A stretch of 64,000 nucleotides of DNA from Rehmannia glutinosa (Eukaryota > Streptophyta > Magnoliopsida > Lamiales > Orobanchaceae), in the NCBI GenBank assembly GCA_016081115.2, contig CM071931.1, forward strand, positions 13,338,284 through 13,402,283. Direction: 5' to 3'. The notes under the pieces were generated by a model. The model was not told where the DNA came from and made no database searches. It saw only the letters and a program-made list of their open reading frames with translations. This document shows positions 34,539-47,249 of the stretch, piece after piece. Position numbers and translations under genes: made by a program. How positions within the stretch are numbered: the stretch's first letter is position 1; each line of letters starts with the position of its first letter.

Positions 34539-34988
34539 TTATTTGACAATTTATTTTGCAAAAAATATATTTGATATATTTTTTTCAAAGTAAAACTTAA
34601 CTAGGCTTAAAAGAAAAAACTTTACAGTTTTCTAACAATGGGGGGTTTTCAAGAAAACAATTAGCTGTTGACTCACAATAAAAATAAATTAGGATGTAGG
34701 CTTTTAAAATACAAAATTGTTTTCAAAAATATATTTAAAAACATTTTAGATTTATTATTATTTTTTTTTAATCAAAACATGAAAAAACACCGTTTTTGGA
34801 GAATGTAATCAAACACGGCCTAATAGTTTCCTTAAACCCTTCCCTTTCTTCCTTCCTCTCCTCCCCGCTCGGAAACGGAAACCCTTTCATTTCCTCTCAA
34901 TCCGCCATTTATTGTGATTTAGGCTCCGGAGAAAGGTGGTCGACATCGACGGACGGAGAGCCGAGGCCTTTTCATTATCTCCGGCGAG
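34539..34988 (+). promoter_or_regulatory. EF-Ts promoter region and leader exon 1
   Basis: A pyrimidine-rich stretch (34835-34870) precedes a GC-richer leader ending CCGGCGAG at 34988, followed by the donor GTAAATATC. No clear TATA box, as is common for housekeeping plant genes. The 85-codon frame over this stretch is not protein-like. This is the only copy of the promoter in the window. Confidence 0.5.
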
Positions 34989-37170
34989 GTAAATATCTCA
35001 CTAAAATCGATTATATCTCCGTTCAGATCACATTAGCTTATGCTTTTTTTTGAACTCATTTCATCATACTGGAGGATGTGATTCTTTTCGAGCTCTCATA
35101 TTAAGATATTCTCGCAGTTCAGTTATTGCTAACTACTATCTAGCCTATACTCGGTGGCATTTCATTTGTAAAGTAATGTTGTGAAAGATTTGGGTTTCAT
35201 TTGTCTGTGAGATGAAATATAAGTATGCTAGAAACTGAGAAGCACAAGTTTTGGAGATTGTTGAATTTTAATATGGAATGGTAGGGGAAAGTCTCTGCAT
35301 TGCACACCTTATAGACTCTTAAGATTTTCTTCAGCTTAGTATTGTTAGCCATATCAAGCAAAAGAGTGGGTTAAAGTGCTGCAGTAGAAAATCTTGTCTT
35401 GGTAAATTGGGTTTTTGCTGCAAATTGTAAGCACCTATACCAAAATCTTGGCTCTCAGCTAAACTCACCTTGAAGTTTGAAAGAGGAGAACTAAATGAAA
35501 AACAGATTTACTGATTTGTTGCATTTGGAGGTCATAAGAAGTCAATATAAGTTATAACCTTATTTGAGTAAGTGTCCGCAACACAAATAGCATGTAATGA
35601 GTATTAAGTACATGGTGCATGTTTGAGATTCAAAGCCTATCTTTTACAAGAGGATGCCTTGCATAATTTGTACATAATGCAGCTGTAACCCTATTCTTTT
35701 ACAAGGAAGGATCCAATTCTGGGACAACCTACTTTATGCAGAGTCGAATGTGTTAGCATATTCTGAAATTAAACAGTATGATGTCTAAATTAAATGTGAA
35801 ACAGACAATGGAGAAGTGCTAAATTGTTGAATTTTAAATTCATGTCTTACTTTCAAGAAAATGTTGAAGCACATGCACATCAAACAATTTGAGGGGATAC
35901 AACAATGCAATGGAAAGATGCAGGGGGAGGCTTGTGAGTCCATAGTTGTTAAAAACGCGCCTTGGGCGCAGCCCACAGCGCCTAGGCGCACCTGGGCGGG
36001 CCTTTTGGAGGCGTTCGGCGTGCACCTTTAACGCCTTGACTATTTCTTGGTTTTTCTTTTTAATGTTTTAAAGATTTTTCAAAGTTGCTACTTATTCTAT
36101 GACACTTTTATTAGTTTTCTGTAGGATTTTTTGAAATTACATTAGACTAAAAAAGAAGTTAGGGCAGATTCTTTTTTCTATTCACGCTACAACCGAACAG
36201 AACAGCTCTGCCACCTCTGTCTTCGCGTCGCCGGAGCTGCGCCACCCTCCGGAGCCCAGTCACCCACGGCGGAGCTGCGCCACCGCCGGGCGAGCTAAGC
36301 CCATGTACTTTTTCCCTTTTTATGTTATTTCTTTTGCTTTGCTGAATTTTTCACTATAAAACGAGGGTTTATTACTTTATTTGTTTTAATTCTTGTATTC
36401 TATAGCATTACTGATTTTTGTTATTACTCTATTTGCTGAATTTTGATTCTATAGTATTTAACTAGGGTTTTTAATTTACTATTTTTTTTTTGTTTTTATT
36501 TTTTATTTTTTATAATATCAGCATACTTGACAAATTTTAGATATTTTTTAATTTTTTTTATTATTATTTTTTGCGCCTCATGTGCAAAAGGCGCACGCTT
36601 CGCCTTGCGCCTCAGGCTCCAGGAGGCTTTGCGCCTTTAATAACTGTGCTTGTGACAGACTTAAGCACTGGTAAATCATATCTAATTTTCAAATATATTT
36701 GAGCAACCAAGGCAAAAAGGACAAAAAGAAAATATAAGTAAATAAATAATTTCAAAAGCAATATGATGAGTTGGGTGGGGTTTAATATCAGTGTTCCACA
36801 ATCTATGTCAATATCATATATTATGGCACTCTTTCTATTCCTTCATCTTTCTGTATTGGCATACATTGTACCAGCCAGCCAATACACAATACTCTTCTAC
36901 TTGTTGGTCCCTAGTTCAGGTAAATAGATTGCCAATATCATGGTACAGCATTTTTTTTAATTGATGGCCAGAGTGAGTGCATTTCTACCTTCTCCTTTAC
37001 ATTTTCTTAATGAAATCTCAAGCATGTCCCCTGTTCATCTCGTAAGTACACACTTCATTGATTTCGATGATTTGTGAATAATTGAATTTTTTTTTCTTTT
37101 CTTTTGTGTGTGTGTGATAATCATCCTTTTTTTGTATTTATAGAGTTAATTTTCATGTCGTTGTTGTCAG
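34989..37170 (+). other. EF-Ts 5' leader intron (copy B)
   Basis: Donor GTAAAT at 34989, acceptor GTTGTCAG ending at 37170, then a 28 nt leader segment and the ATG at 37199. T-rich; carries the hAT-like MITE at 35941-36648. The block duplicated in this window starts at 35291 only because the window opens there. Confidence 0.55.
35931..36656. mobile_element. hAT-like MITE in EF-Ts leader intron (copy B)
   Basis: Element 35941-36648 with CATAGTTGTTAAA / TTTAATAACTGTG ends and CTTGTGA-containing flanks. Nearly identical to 651-1354 except for a T/A homopolymer stretch near 36480-36510. Confidence 0.7.
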
Positions 37171-37198
37171 GTTTGGACTGTAAATCCATCGTAATTGA

Positions 37199-40100
37199 AT
37201 GGGTTTCACACGAGGCATGAAGCGTCCCATTGAAATTCTATACAAAAGACTGAGTAGTCCAGTGAATTGTGGCCATGCTTATTCTACTTCTATAGCACGC
37301 AAGGGAATGTTATTTACTAGGTTTCCGGAAATAAATGCTGCTGGTTTTTCAAATTATTCCCATCAAGTCAATGATATCGGGATATGCTTCATTCGAACTT
37401 ACTCTTCGGAAGTATCTGCATCTGAACAAATGAATCTCATAAAACAGCTGAGGGAGAGAACCAGTGCTCCAATCAAGGAAGTGAAGTCCGCTCTTGTTGC
37501 TTGCAACTGGGATATTGGTGAGTTTGTGAATTTCCTTCTTTCTTTTCCAACTTTTAGATTTAGAAGTTGTGCATGCCTACTTGTATAATCATGAGCTCTG
37601 TTGGATTATTGCAGAGGCTGCACAGAAGGATTTGAGAAAAAGAGGGGTTGCTCTTGCATCAAAGAAGTCTTCTCGCACTGCTGCTGAGGGTTTGCTTGCG
37701 TTGGCGCAGAATCAAAAGAAGGCTGTTGTTGTCGAACTGAACTGTGAAACGGACTTTGTTGCCAGGAATGACATTTTTCAGTATTTGGTCGGTATAAGAT
37801 TTAATTCCTCCCTTCCGTGCTCAATTATTTCCTGTTGCCTAGATATTAGGTATTCGTCTTGAGCTTCATGGTTTCACCATAATGTACTATAAATTGTATT
37901 CCCTTTGTGATCCAATTCATTTTTCTTTGCTTCAATAATTTCTTGATCTATTCTCTGATATATACCTTGTCTGTGCAAAACTGCGAATCGTGTAGGCGTT
38001 ATCTCTGGCAAAGACTGCTTTGCTGCTGGAAGGTTCTTCACAGGCTTCTGTAGCTATTCCAGTGGGTCCTGAGTCTCTGGGCGTGAGTAACTTTTCTTAT
38101 TTTTGTCTGAAGAAGAGCGCTCAGTGTTTATTTCTTGAAAATGGTGTATCATTGTTTGTCTCAACTTCCTTATTTTTGGATTTATCTTCCCAGTGGCTTG
38201 GCTCTGACAATTCTCAATTTTCAATATATACATTTTGTGAATAAATCTTATGAACTTGTGAAAATCGTGCTATTTTCCTCGCGAGAGAATTTGCAGTTGT
38301 TTTCTGCCTCCTTGGAGGTTTAATTTTTGGTTCCTATGATGTTTTTTCTTTTACAGGGTTTGAAGATGAATTTTGACCATCCTAAATTAAGTGGAGAGAG
38401 AACAGTAGAAAATGCAATTACAGAAGTTGCTGCAATGATGGGGGAGAATGTCAAACTTGGAGGGGGTTTTACAATATCCGCACCTTCACATAGTGTCTTG
38501 TCTACCTATCTCCATACTAGTCCACAACCAGGTAACAAGAAATTAAAATTACATACAATGGCTATGTTTAAAATTCTTACATGCATGTCCTCTTACACAT
38601 ATGAGGAACCAGTAAATGCACCTGTCCTCTGAAATGCATTGTTATTAAATAATATTGAACTTTTAACATGGTGCTGTTGGAAATTCAGGTATAGGACGTA
38701 TTGCTGGACTTTTATCGCTTGAGGTAGAGGATGAAGTTGCTTCATTGGATGCTGTCCAGCGTGTTGGATCAGAATTAGCAATGCATGTCGTAGCTGCAAA
38801 GCCATTATTCCTGACGAAGGAAGATGTTGCTTCTGATGCATTAGCCAATGAGCGTGATATTCTTAGGTCTCAGGTACTTGTTAGATATTTTTGGCGGTAT
38901 GCAGAAAGTTCTAGAATTTGAACTTGAGCGTATGCACATGTCATCACTCTTTAGGAAACCCAATGGATTCTCATATGTTCTCGAGAAAAATACAAGAATA
39001 TATTGTTGCTGTCTTACAAACACAATGAAATGGTGGCTGATTTTCTCTCTTTTTGACATTATTGTTACTGTCTTACACAAAGTCTATGTTTGGTTACAAG
39101 ATATCTTATTAGCTTTTACCTTAAACTTAATGGTATCCAAAAAATGTTTTTATGCCTTTCTTGGGTGTGAGCACGCTTGTTTTTCATTTTTTTTAAAAAC
39201 TATTCTCTCCACATCATGGACCTTGTATATGTAGTTTTACTTAAAAGTTAATATGACATATTTACTTCTCTATGCCGCAACAAAACTGCTCTGTTTTTAA
39301 TCCTTTTCAGGCAGAAAGTACAGGGAAGACTCAGATGGCTATAGATAAAATGGTTGAATCGTCTAAGAAAGTATTACGAGGAAGTAGTTCTTCTGGAGCA
39401 AAAGTTTATCGTAGATGACACATTAAACATAAAGGTGTGAATTAGCCCTTGTGTTGAATGTTAATTTTCTTTTCTTTCTCTGTGGCTTTTATCTCTGCCT
39501 TAATTTATTGATTCTAACTTCATGCTTATGAGGAGAATCCAATTGGCTGAACACTTTTCTCAAGTAAATCTGCACTCTTTCTCAGTCAGGAGCTGTTCTG
39601 ATATATATACCTTTTAATGTGATGTAATAAAGCTAATGAAAAGGAGGATAATAGAGTAGAAATTACTGAAGCATTTAAAGCTTTATTCTCATTTCAAGGC
39701 ACTCTCAGCTGTTACTGTGGGGTTGCTGTAGCCTTATGTGATATTACAGGGTTGATGGTACTCATTACTGAATTATTGCTTTAGGTGTAAGTGTGACAGA
39801 ATATTCAACCTTAAATTGTGCAGAATCTTGGTTGTTTGATGTCAAAATGGTGTGAGTAAATGGCTTTAAACCAATCATAATTACCAGTTCACACAGAACA
39901 ACAATTTTGAGTGGGTTCTATTACCACCTGTCGTCCGATTTTCATTGATATTTTATGCCATTCTTGCAGACACTGTTAAATAATTTGTCCAAGGAGGTGG
40001 GATCCACTGTGAAAATTGGAAACTTTCTCAGAGTAGAAGTTGGAGAAGGACTTAAAAGGTGAAATCTGTTCACATTTGTTATTTTGTTGACATTCTAATG

Positions 40101-41066
40101 CATATACCATTTATTTCTTTGAAGTTCATTGTAAATTTGTTTTGGTACTTGAAGATGTTTGTTTATCTTTACACAGGTTTCATATATTAAGAGGGATATA
40201 TAGTTGGCTATCTGGGATAGAGTATATTAATCATTGTTTAATTACCTTTGATTAGATGTAAGACATTTTGAGTATGATATATAATTAGACCATTATACTT
40301 TCATCACTAGTTATCTATATATATTCTCCTTTCTTTGCTCCCCCTCCCCCCCAATCTCTTTTTCTTTCCTCTTGTTCTTCACCTTCCATCACCACGCCGC
40401 ATGCAACTACCCACTAATTCTTTCATCATCTTCCTCTTCATTCCCACTGTTTTCTCCCTTTGTCAATTTCATCTCCTTTTCCTCTTCTTCCTTCCTGCTG
40501 CTAGTCTCCTGCATGCCAAAGTCATCTCTGGCAGGAAATATTTTTCCTTATTACTCCCTGTTGGAATATAATTTTCCTTCCATTTTGAATGGCCGCCCTC
40601 CGCTGCCAGAAAGTTTTCCATCAACTCTGCTGTCAGAGCTGTAATTAGATTCCAATGAGAGGCTGCATTGATTACATAATATTAATAGTTCCACCAAAGG
40701 ATTGGAAATGCAGCTTGCACTTGGCCTTCCTCGAAAGGATTGAGGGGGCTGGATAACTAAAGTGTCTTTTTATGGAATTGAAACAACATAAATGTAGAGG
40801 GTTTTTTAATATTTCGACTCTAATATTTTATATTTCCATCCCTCATAAGATACAGTGTCCTTCAAATACTCAAAGCTTGGCTTTATTTAAAGCCGAATTA
40901 GGTTGTTTGAGGTGAATTTGTTCGTGTTGTCTATTTTGCTTTTTATTACCTGCTTTTTGGTTTATGTGTATTTTTTGTCAAATTAGCAATGCTTGTTTTA
41001 ACTTGCTTTCTTTATGACAGGCTTGAAGCAGTAAGTGGAACAGAACCTGTGTCTCAGGCTGCTTAA
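37199..41066 (+). CDS. Mitochondrial elongation factor Ts, copy B
   Basis: Coding exons: 37199-37517, 37615-37787, 37996-38082, 38357-38531, 38689-38873, 39311-39434, 39970-40058, 41021-41066. With exon 6 at its copy A length of 126 nt, the total is 1200 nt or 399 residues, close to plant mitochondrial EF-Ts. Exon 1 reads QLRERTSAPIKEVKSALVAC, the N-terminal helical domain that contacts EF-Tu. TDF at residues 152-154 lies in the CETDFVARND signature. Exon 4 holds HPKLSGERTVENAITEVAAM and LGGGFTISAP, both intact here. Only exon 6 is faulty: two bases are missing near 39358 (GTTGAATCG against GTTGAAGGTCG in copy A), shifting the frame before RKYYEEVVLLEQKF. Since copy A is intact there, the gene is probably functional and the shift an error or a heterozygous allele. 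Confidence 0.92.
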
Positions 41067-41749
41067 GGACTGGGTAATTCTCTCCCTGATGAGATCAATA
41101 TATTATTGCAGACATTTGAGGCAACGGACATTTTGTTTAGTGTGACAGGCAAGCACAAGTCACTAACAATGAGAAGTTTAGGACCTTTATGCAGTGATTT
41201 CAAAGTGAAATTTTGGTTGTAGTACTTTATAAATTGCTCGACTTCAAGGAATTACAAATTCCCAGAAAATAATTAGAAGCTAGAATAATCACCCCTTTTT
41301 CCCCGCATTCTCCACTTGCACTCTTATCGTCCTGGCTTAAGTAGAAATTAGCTCAGGCCACACACTTTCTGATACGGTAATTAGTTATTACACAATTTCG
41401 AGGTAACGGATCTTTTGCGTTTGTGTGTGTACAAGTTATGGACAAAGAGAAAATGAGACTTTGCTGCAGTGGATGGATGAAGCCTGAAGGGTTTTTGGAT
41501 TGAAAATTTGGATCATGTTATTTACTATATTGCTCGACTACAGGGATTTGATATATATGGTTTTTGCTGTGTATTATGTTCATCTGTGTTGTATTTGAGA
41601 TCAAGGAATTTGTACTTAAAGAAAGGGGTAAGTACTTATTAGAAAGTTCCTAGTTTTGACTGATTGAAGACTTTTACTAAAATCATAACCTTAGTTTAGA
41701 ATGTCTTGTTTGGGATCAAACTAGTATTGGATTAGTCCAATACTATGAT
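41067..41749 (+). other. EF-Ts 3' UTR and downstream spacer (copy B)
   Basis: Matches 5772-6453 with a few base changes. Non-coding; no element ends identified. Confidence 0.45.
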
Positions 41750-42089
41750 GGTTTGGCTAAGTTTATTTGTAAGACTTAATAAGCTTCTAGATCTTATAAG
41801 ATATTTTTAGAGCTATCAAGATGTTTCATCTTATTTTAAAAATAAGTTGTTGAAGCGATTTGGATAAAATAAAATAAAAGAGCTTATAAGATGTTAGTAA
41901 TTATATTTTTTTAATTAAAATGGCCAAAATGAAAATAGGATGTTAAAATAACATCTTATTTTGAAAAAAGTTGGGATTCCTTGTCTTTTTTAACAAGAGC
42001 TTATGACATTTTATTTTGGGAGCTTATAAGATTTGTTTTAAAAAAAATTAACACACTTTCAGAGAGCTTATAAGTTCAAATAAATACCC
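41750..42089. mobile_element. MITE with GGTTTGGCTAAG ends (copy B)
   Basis: Counterpart of 6454-6784 with the same imperfect inverted ends. It differs by a short AT-rich insertion near 41941. Confidence 0.5.
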
Positions 42090-42438
42090 TTTTAGTTTTA
42101 GGGAACTTAGCAAAGCCTATATTGTTGCCTTAGATAAACCACAACGATGGTTGTTAATCACACTAATAGCTAAACTAGAGAACATGAGTAGGATATCCAA
42201 AACTCGGCATGAGATTTCTTATTTTATTTTGTGTGTTCCACTTTCTATGCTATTGTTGTGGATGATTGTAATAAGAAACATTTGTTGTTGATATTTTAGA
42301 TATATATACATTTGCCCATCATCCACAATAATGGAAAATGAAATAGAACAAGAAGTGAAATAGGGAATCTGATCCCCCAAAAACTCGCTATAGAAGGAAA
42401 AAAGTCCCCTGGTGTATGTTTAACGAATAATATACTAA

Positions 42439-44511
42439 GGTTACGTTTGGTTGGGTGTAATGTGCTTGATATCAAGCATTTGATAATAAATCCATCACAT
42501 TAAGTTGTTTGGTTGGGAAAGGAAAAGCCTATGAAATGAGCAAGGCCCGGTTTTTTATCATTCAAATTTCGTGATAGCCCATCCCACCTCCATGGAGGGA
42601 TACAATTTCAAGCTATATCAAATTGTTTGGGCCATTACATCAATGTCCTCATTTAAATAGGGTAATTGGCAACTTGCACCCTCAAAATACACATGATTTG
42701 CACTATGCACCCTAAATTTGGATTTTTGGCATTTTGCACCATTAAATTAGGTGTTCCTTTGCACTATGCACCCTAAAGCAATTTTGAGTGCAATTTTCAG
42801 ATTTTAGGGATTTTGGCAAGGGTATTTTGGTCATATCAACAATAAACTATATTATCTCCATTTTCTATATTTTATTTTTTCATTTATAGTTAAATTTGTC
42901 TCTTTTAACTCATCCATATTTTTCTATTAAGTCAAATATATCTTAAATTTAATTTAAAATAAATATATAATATAATTTGTTATACGAGAATGTACAATAA
43001 TATAGACGAAAACTTACACAATAATTTGTATTTGGAAAAAAATCTTACGTAATAATTTCTATTTGAAAAAAAAATGAAAACTTACATAATAGTTTTTATT
43101 TGAAAAAAAAAAAACTTAACTTAATATTTTTTATTTGAAAAAAAAACTTAACTTAATATTTTTTATTTGAAAAAAAAAACTTACATAATGATTTTTATTT
43201 GAAAAAAAGACGAAAACTTACATAATAATATTTTATTTAAGAAAAAACTTATGTAATAAAATTATACTATATATTCCCGTATAATAAAATTATACTGTAT
43301 ATTCTCGTATAATAAAATTATACTATATATTTATTTAAAATTAAATTTAAGATATATTTGACTTAATAGCAAAATATGGATGAGTTAAAAGAGACAAAAT
43401 TAACAATAAATGAAAAAATAAAGCATAGAAAATGAAGAGAATATAGTTTATTGTCGACATGACCAAAATACCCTTGCCAAAATCCCTAAAATCTGAAAAA
43501 TTGCACTCAAAATTGCTTTAGGGTGCATAGTGCAAAAAACACCTAATTTAATGGTGCAAAATGCCAAAAATCCAAATTTAGGGTGCAGAGTGCAAATCAT
43601 GTGTATTTTGAGGGTGCAACTTGCCAATTACCCATTTAAATAAGATAGGTCGTACCCACACCAAATGACTTTAGCCCACCAGTACAACATTTATTTTTTC
43701 CTTCCTATCTCCCACGCTCGCACTCGTGCGGTTGGCGGAGGTGAAACCAAACAACCACGTTGGTTACTCAACGATGCTCCGTTCAATTGGTGTGAAAGGT
43801 GAGATTCTTAACCCATCTTCGTGTCTTATTTTTAGCCTTTGAATTTGTTTGTTTTTTGATAGTGTAGTTATTGTAACTCAAGTGTTCTTTATTATTAATG
43901 ATTTTCTGTAAATAAATGCAAGTATATCTGATTTGTGATTCAGAGTTTCTAAAGACAAGTTTTTTTTATTACCAACTGGTTTTTGTAAAGTAGTAGCTGT
44001 TTTTTGTTGTTCTTTCTACACTAACCATGACTTTGAGCCTTTCACATATGCATTTTATGAGCAACTGTTCTCTTTTTCTTGGGGTATAATTTGCAGTGCT
44101 CTATCTAAAATCGTGTCAAAAATTTCCACCAGAAGAGCTGAAGCCTTCCTAATAATTGAGGAAACTTACCTCAGCGATGGTCATCTCCAAGCAAAGTTGA
44201 GAGCTGAGACAGACCCCAAAGTTGGAGAAACAAAAGAATGAAATTAGAATTTTGGAGAATCTATACTAATTCACATATCGGGGGTAAAATCGGTTTATTG
44301 TTAAATTATTTGGACAAAAAGGTAAAAAAAACTGATTAATAATACCGAAAATGGGCCAAACCAAACAAAATAAAATTTATTGGCTGGACATCACTTCGCC
44401 TCAAAACGTAACCAAACAACCTAAACTTATGGATAAAGTAGTCTTGATAGAATGGGAAAAAAGAAATGGGATTTAATCAAGCTCATTCCTATAGCCCAAC
44501 CAAACGCAGTC
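42439..44511. mobile_element. Harbinger-like element carrying a Mutator-like MITE (copy B)
   Basis: Ends GGTTACGTTTGGTTGGG and GACTGCGTTTGGTTGGG (other strand), flanked by TAA (42436-42438, 44512-44514). Without the nested MITE it is about 1.1 kb. The exon-like stretch 43720-43800 ends in a donor-like GTGAGAT; after an acceptor-like TTTGCAG near 44095 a frame reads ALSKIVSKISTRRAEAFLII and on to about 44240. This could be a captured gene fragment; I do not recognise the source. Confidence 0.6.
42651..43642. mobile_element. Mutator-like MITE present only in copy B
   Basis: The element spans 42660-43633 (974 bp), flanked by perfect 9 bp ATTTAAATA duplications (42651-42659, 43634-43642). Copy A has the empty site with one ATTTAAATA. 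Terminal inverted repeats start GGGTAATTGGCAA and run for roughly 300 bp with few mismatches. The centre (about 43010-43250) holds tandem units of ACTTACATAATAATTTTTAT type separated by A runs. Non-coding. The 9 bp duplication and long inverted repeats fit the Mutator superfamily. Confidence 0.88.
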
Positions 44512-45000
44512 TAAGTATGTGATTTATGGATAAACATTTTTATACGAAATGGAATATTTGTCCATCATCCGAGCATTTTGTGAATGATATGTTGGGTACA
44601 ACAAACATGCCCAACATGCTAAAGATGATATTCCTAACTTGACCAAGTTCTTCGTGCCTCCCCTAACCTAAGCAAAGACCACCATGTTCTATAACTTTAT
44701 TAATATGTTGAAATTCTTTCTAATTCTAAAAGGATTTTTTTCTCTAAGTGAAAATGACTACTACATTACATTAAAAGTATTACTGATAGGCAATAGCTGA
44801 TAAAACAGCAAATTTGGCAAAGCCAGACACATGCTAAAATGAAATTCTTAGATATACTTAAAAAGCCAGATCTAAAGTTTCATATTATAGATTGACAATT
44901 AATAAAAGAAATTATAGTTGGGTTCTTTTTTAACGGATCTCCAAACTCAAAGTCAGAGACACCGGAATATCATAGTGCACGTCTGGTTCATTTTCAGGTA
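44512..45000. other. Non-coding spacer (copy B)
   Basis: Matches 8304-8793. No gene or element recognised. Confidence 0.4.
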
Positions 45001-45005
45001 AAAGT

Positions 45006-45848
45006 TGTTGGGTAAAAATGAAGGTTTACTTGTTTGAAAATGGCTATGTGTATGAATATTTGGCTTAGTCGAGGCCTGTATTAGATACAAACTCCGCAAA
45101 ATGAAAACACCCCGTATACAAGGTGCTTACAGTTCCGTCGCTCGTCCTAAGATAATACAACTTTTCTTCGAATTTACAGCACTCGTAAACTCGAAACTAT
45201 AGCGAACAACAAAGAGTGTTTGAAACTTTCAAGCTTTGGAGGAACGAATGTCAATATGCTAAAATGCAAACGACTCGATTTAGGCTGATGATTTCGTAAA
45301 GTTTTTCGTATGTAATTTCATCTGCAGGAGGTTCTTATTTATAGGCATCAGGTGCCCGTATGGAAAAATTATGTCTTTTGGCTCGAAAAGACATGTTTAC
45401 AACGAACAGGTGCATCTTGTCAGCCTTTCGCATCGGCGAACGACCTGGCGCACGACCCGTACGTGGATGCGAACGAAGTGACAAAGTTTTGACTTGACGA
45501 ACGACCCGATGCACCGGTCGTGCGTCTGCCTATGCTTGGATGCGAAGCACTTCAGTTGGAAATTCTTTAATTAATTAATTAATTATTAATTTTAAAGGTT
45601 TTGGTCCAAAAAGAATAAGGGCCTTGAAGTCCAAGCCCAAACCCAGGCCTAGGCCCATGACCCGGGTCGGGCCGGGCGGCCGGTGGTGGCGCGCGCGCGC
45701 GTATATGTTTTGAACCAAATCCACAAGCATGTAGGTCCTCACCCCTTTAAAAACTTGGTGCCCCCAAGGGCCCAAACCCATAAGTCCAACTTGGGATTTA
45801 TAAAGTGAGCAAACTTTGCTTCCTCTTCCTATGTGGGATGGAGCATTT
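45006..45848 (-). repeat. Outer copia LTR, left copy, first fragment (copy B)
   Basis: Counterpart of 8799-9642. The CG-rich tract at 45415-45480 reads differently from copy A (9205-9260), while the AT-rich flanks are almost identical. Confidence 0.8.
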
Positions 45849-47207
45849 TGTTTGATAAAATATTTTTATCATGATTTTGATGATTTTATTTTAAAGTGTT
45901 TTTACACCAAAACAATGTTTAAAAATATTGTCCAAATACTCCCGATCGATTTAAAATATTTTTACCAATGTTTCAGAGTATTTATTGAAGTTTATTTTCG
46001 ATAAAAATTGGACAACACTTCTTTCTCATGTTGGACCGGTCGCCCTATAGGGAAACCCGTACCTGAAGTTGAGTTTTGAAACAAAAAAGAGACAAAGCAA
46101 CTTTTCACTGAGGTCGACCGGTCGACCTGGACGTCGACCGGTGTGGTCGAACGGTTGACCAGTGCCTGAAGAGTTACATTCTTCTATGTATTATTTTTGC
46201 ATTGAGCCCAACCAGTCCAACACAGGTGCGACCGGTTGGACCCCATAGAGATCGGTCGGAACCCATAGAGACCGGTCGCCCTGTGTAAATATTCAGTGTT
46301 TTCTATATTTTCTCATTTCTACGCGACTGGTCGCCCTATCATTTTGACAGCCAAATTCTAGCCAAGATTGACAAAGAGACGATTCTTCCTTAATTTGTGG
46401 GATTGATTTCTAACAGCTATATTTTGATTTTAATTGTATTTTTCTGTAGATTTTCAATCCCCAAGAGGAGCTTATCCATGATCAATCATCTCCTATAAAT
46501 AGATGAAGTTTTGGAGCAACAAGAAAAAAAAATATTGAGATACAACACAACAAGATACACTCAAGCAAATACTTGTTCTTTCATTTTCTATATTCTTGTT
46601 GTAATAGCCTAAGGTCTTACACTTTCACATCTTGAGGTCTAGGCTTGATTCTTGATTACACTTGCACTCAAAATTGTATTATTCATTATCGAGTTGTAAT
46701 CTTGAATTTGTGGTCATTATTCAACACAAGATATTCTTGTGAGTGTTCTTGCGGTAAGAACACACTTGGGTGATCTAGGTGTTAGGTGCAAGAAGATTGT
46801 GATAATCTTTTTATTGAAGAGTTTGGTGCTCTTTGAGGTGTTGAAGAATTTTGTGTTCTTCAAGATTGAAGATTCTGGTAATCTTCACAAGGTGCCGTTG
46901 AAGATTGTGGTAATCTTCAAGAGAGATTGTGGTGATCTCCAAAGAGATGTTGTAAGGTGATGTTGTATTAATTGTGGTAATTAATAAAATCCTTTTTTTC
47001 TTTTTGAAATCCATCCCGGAGATACTGGGGTGGTAGAGAATTAGGCTCTAAGTGGGTTGAACCTCTATAAATCGACGTGTGTTATTTACTTCCCGTACAT
47101 TCATACTTGTCTTGGCTTGTTTGATTCGAAAAAGAGGGCATAATCGAGAAAATAGAGATAATCTATTCACCCCTCCCTCTAGATTATCGTAGCCGCTTGG
47201 ACTTACA
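45849..47207 (+). repeat. Inner element 5' LTR (copy B)
   Basis: Palindrome cluster 46030-46340 with GGACCGGTCGCCC, GGTCGACCGGTCGACC and GAGACCGGTCGCCC; TATAAATA at 46494-46501; AAGATTGTGGTAATCTT-type repeats at 46785-46940. Ends GGACTTACA. Confidence 0.85.
46494..46501 (+). promoter_or_regulatory. TATA box of inner element 5' LTR (copy B)
   Basis: TATAAATA, conserved in all four LTRs of this family in the window (also 52638-52645), downstream of the CGACCGGTCG cluster. Confidence 0.55.
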
Positions 47208-47209
47208 AG

Positions 47210-47220
47210 TGGTATCAAAG
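47210..47220 (+). other. Primer binding site (copy B)
   Basis: TGGTATCAAAG, 2 nt after the 5' LTR; initiator Met tRNA type with one mismatch. Confidence 0.65.
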
Positions 47221-47249
47221 ACAAACTCTTTGGCAAGCTCGTTCCACAT

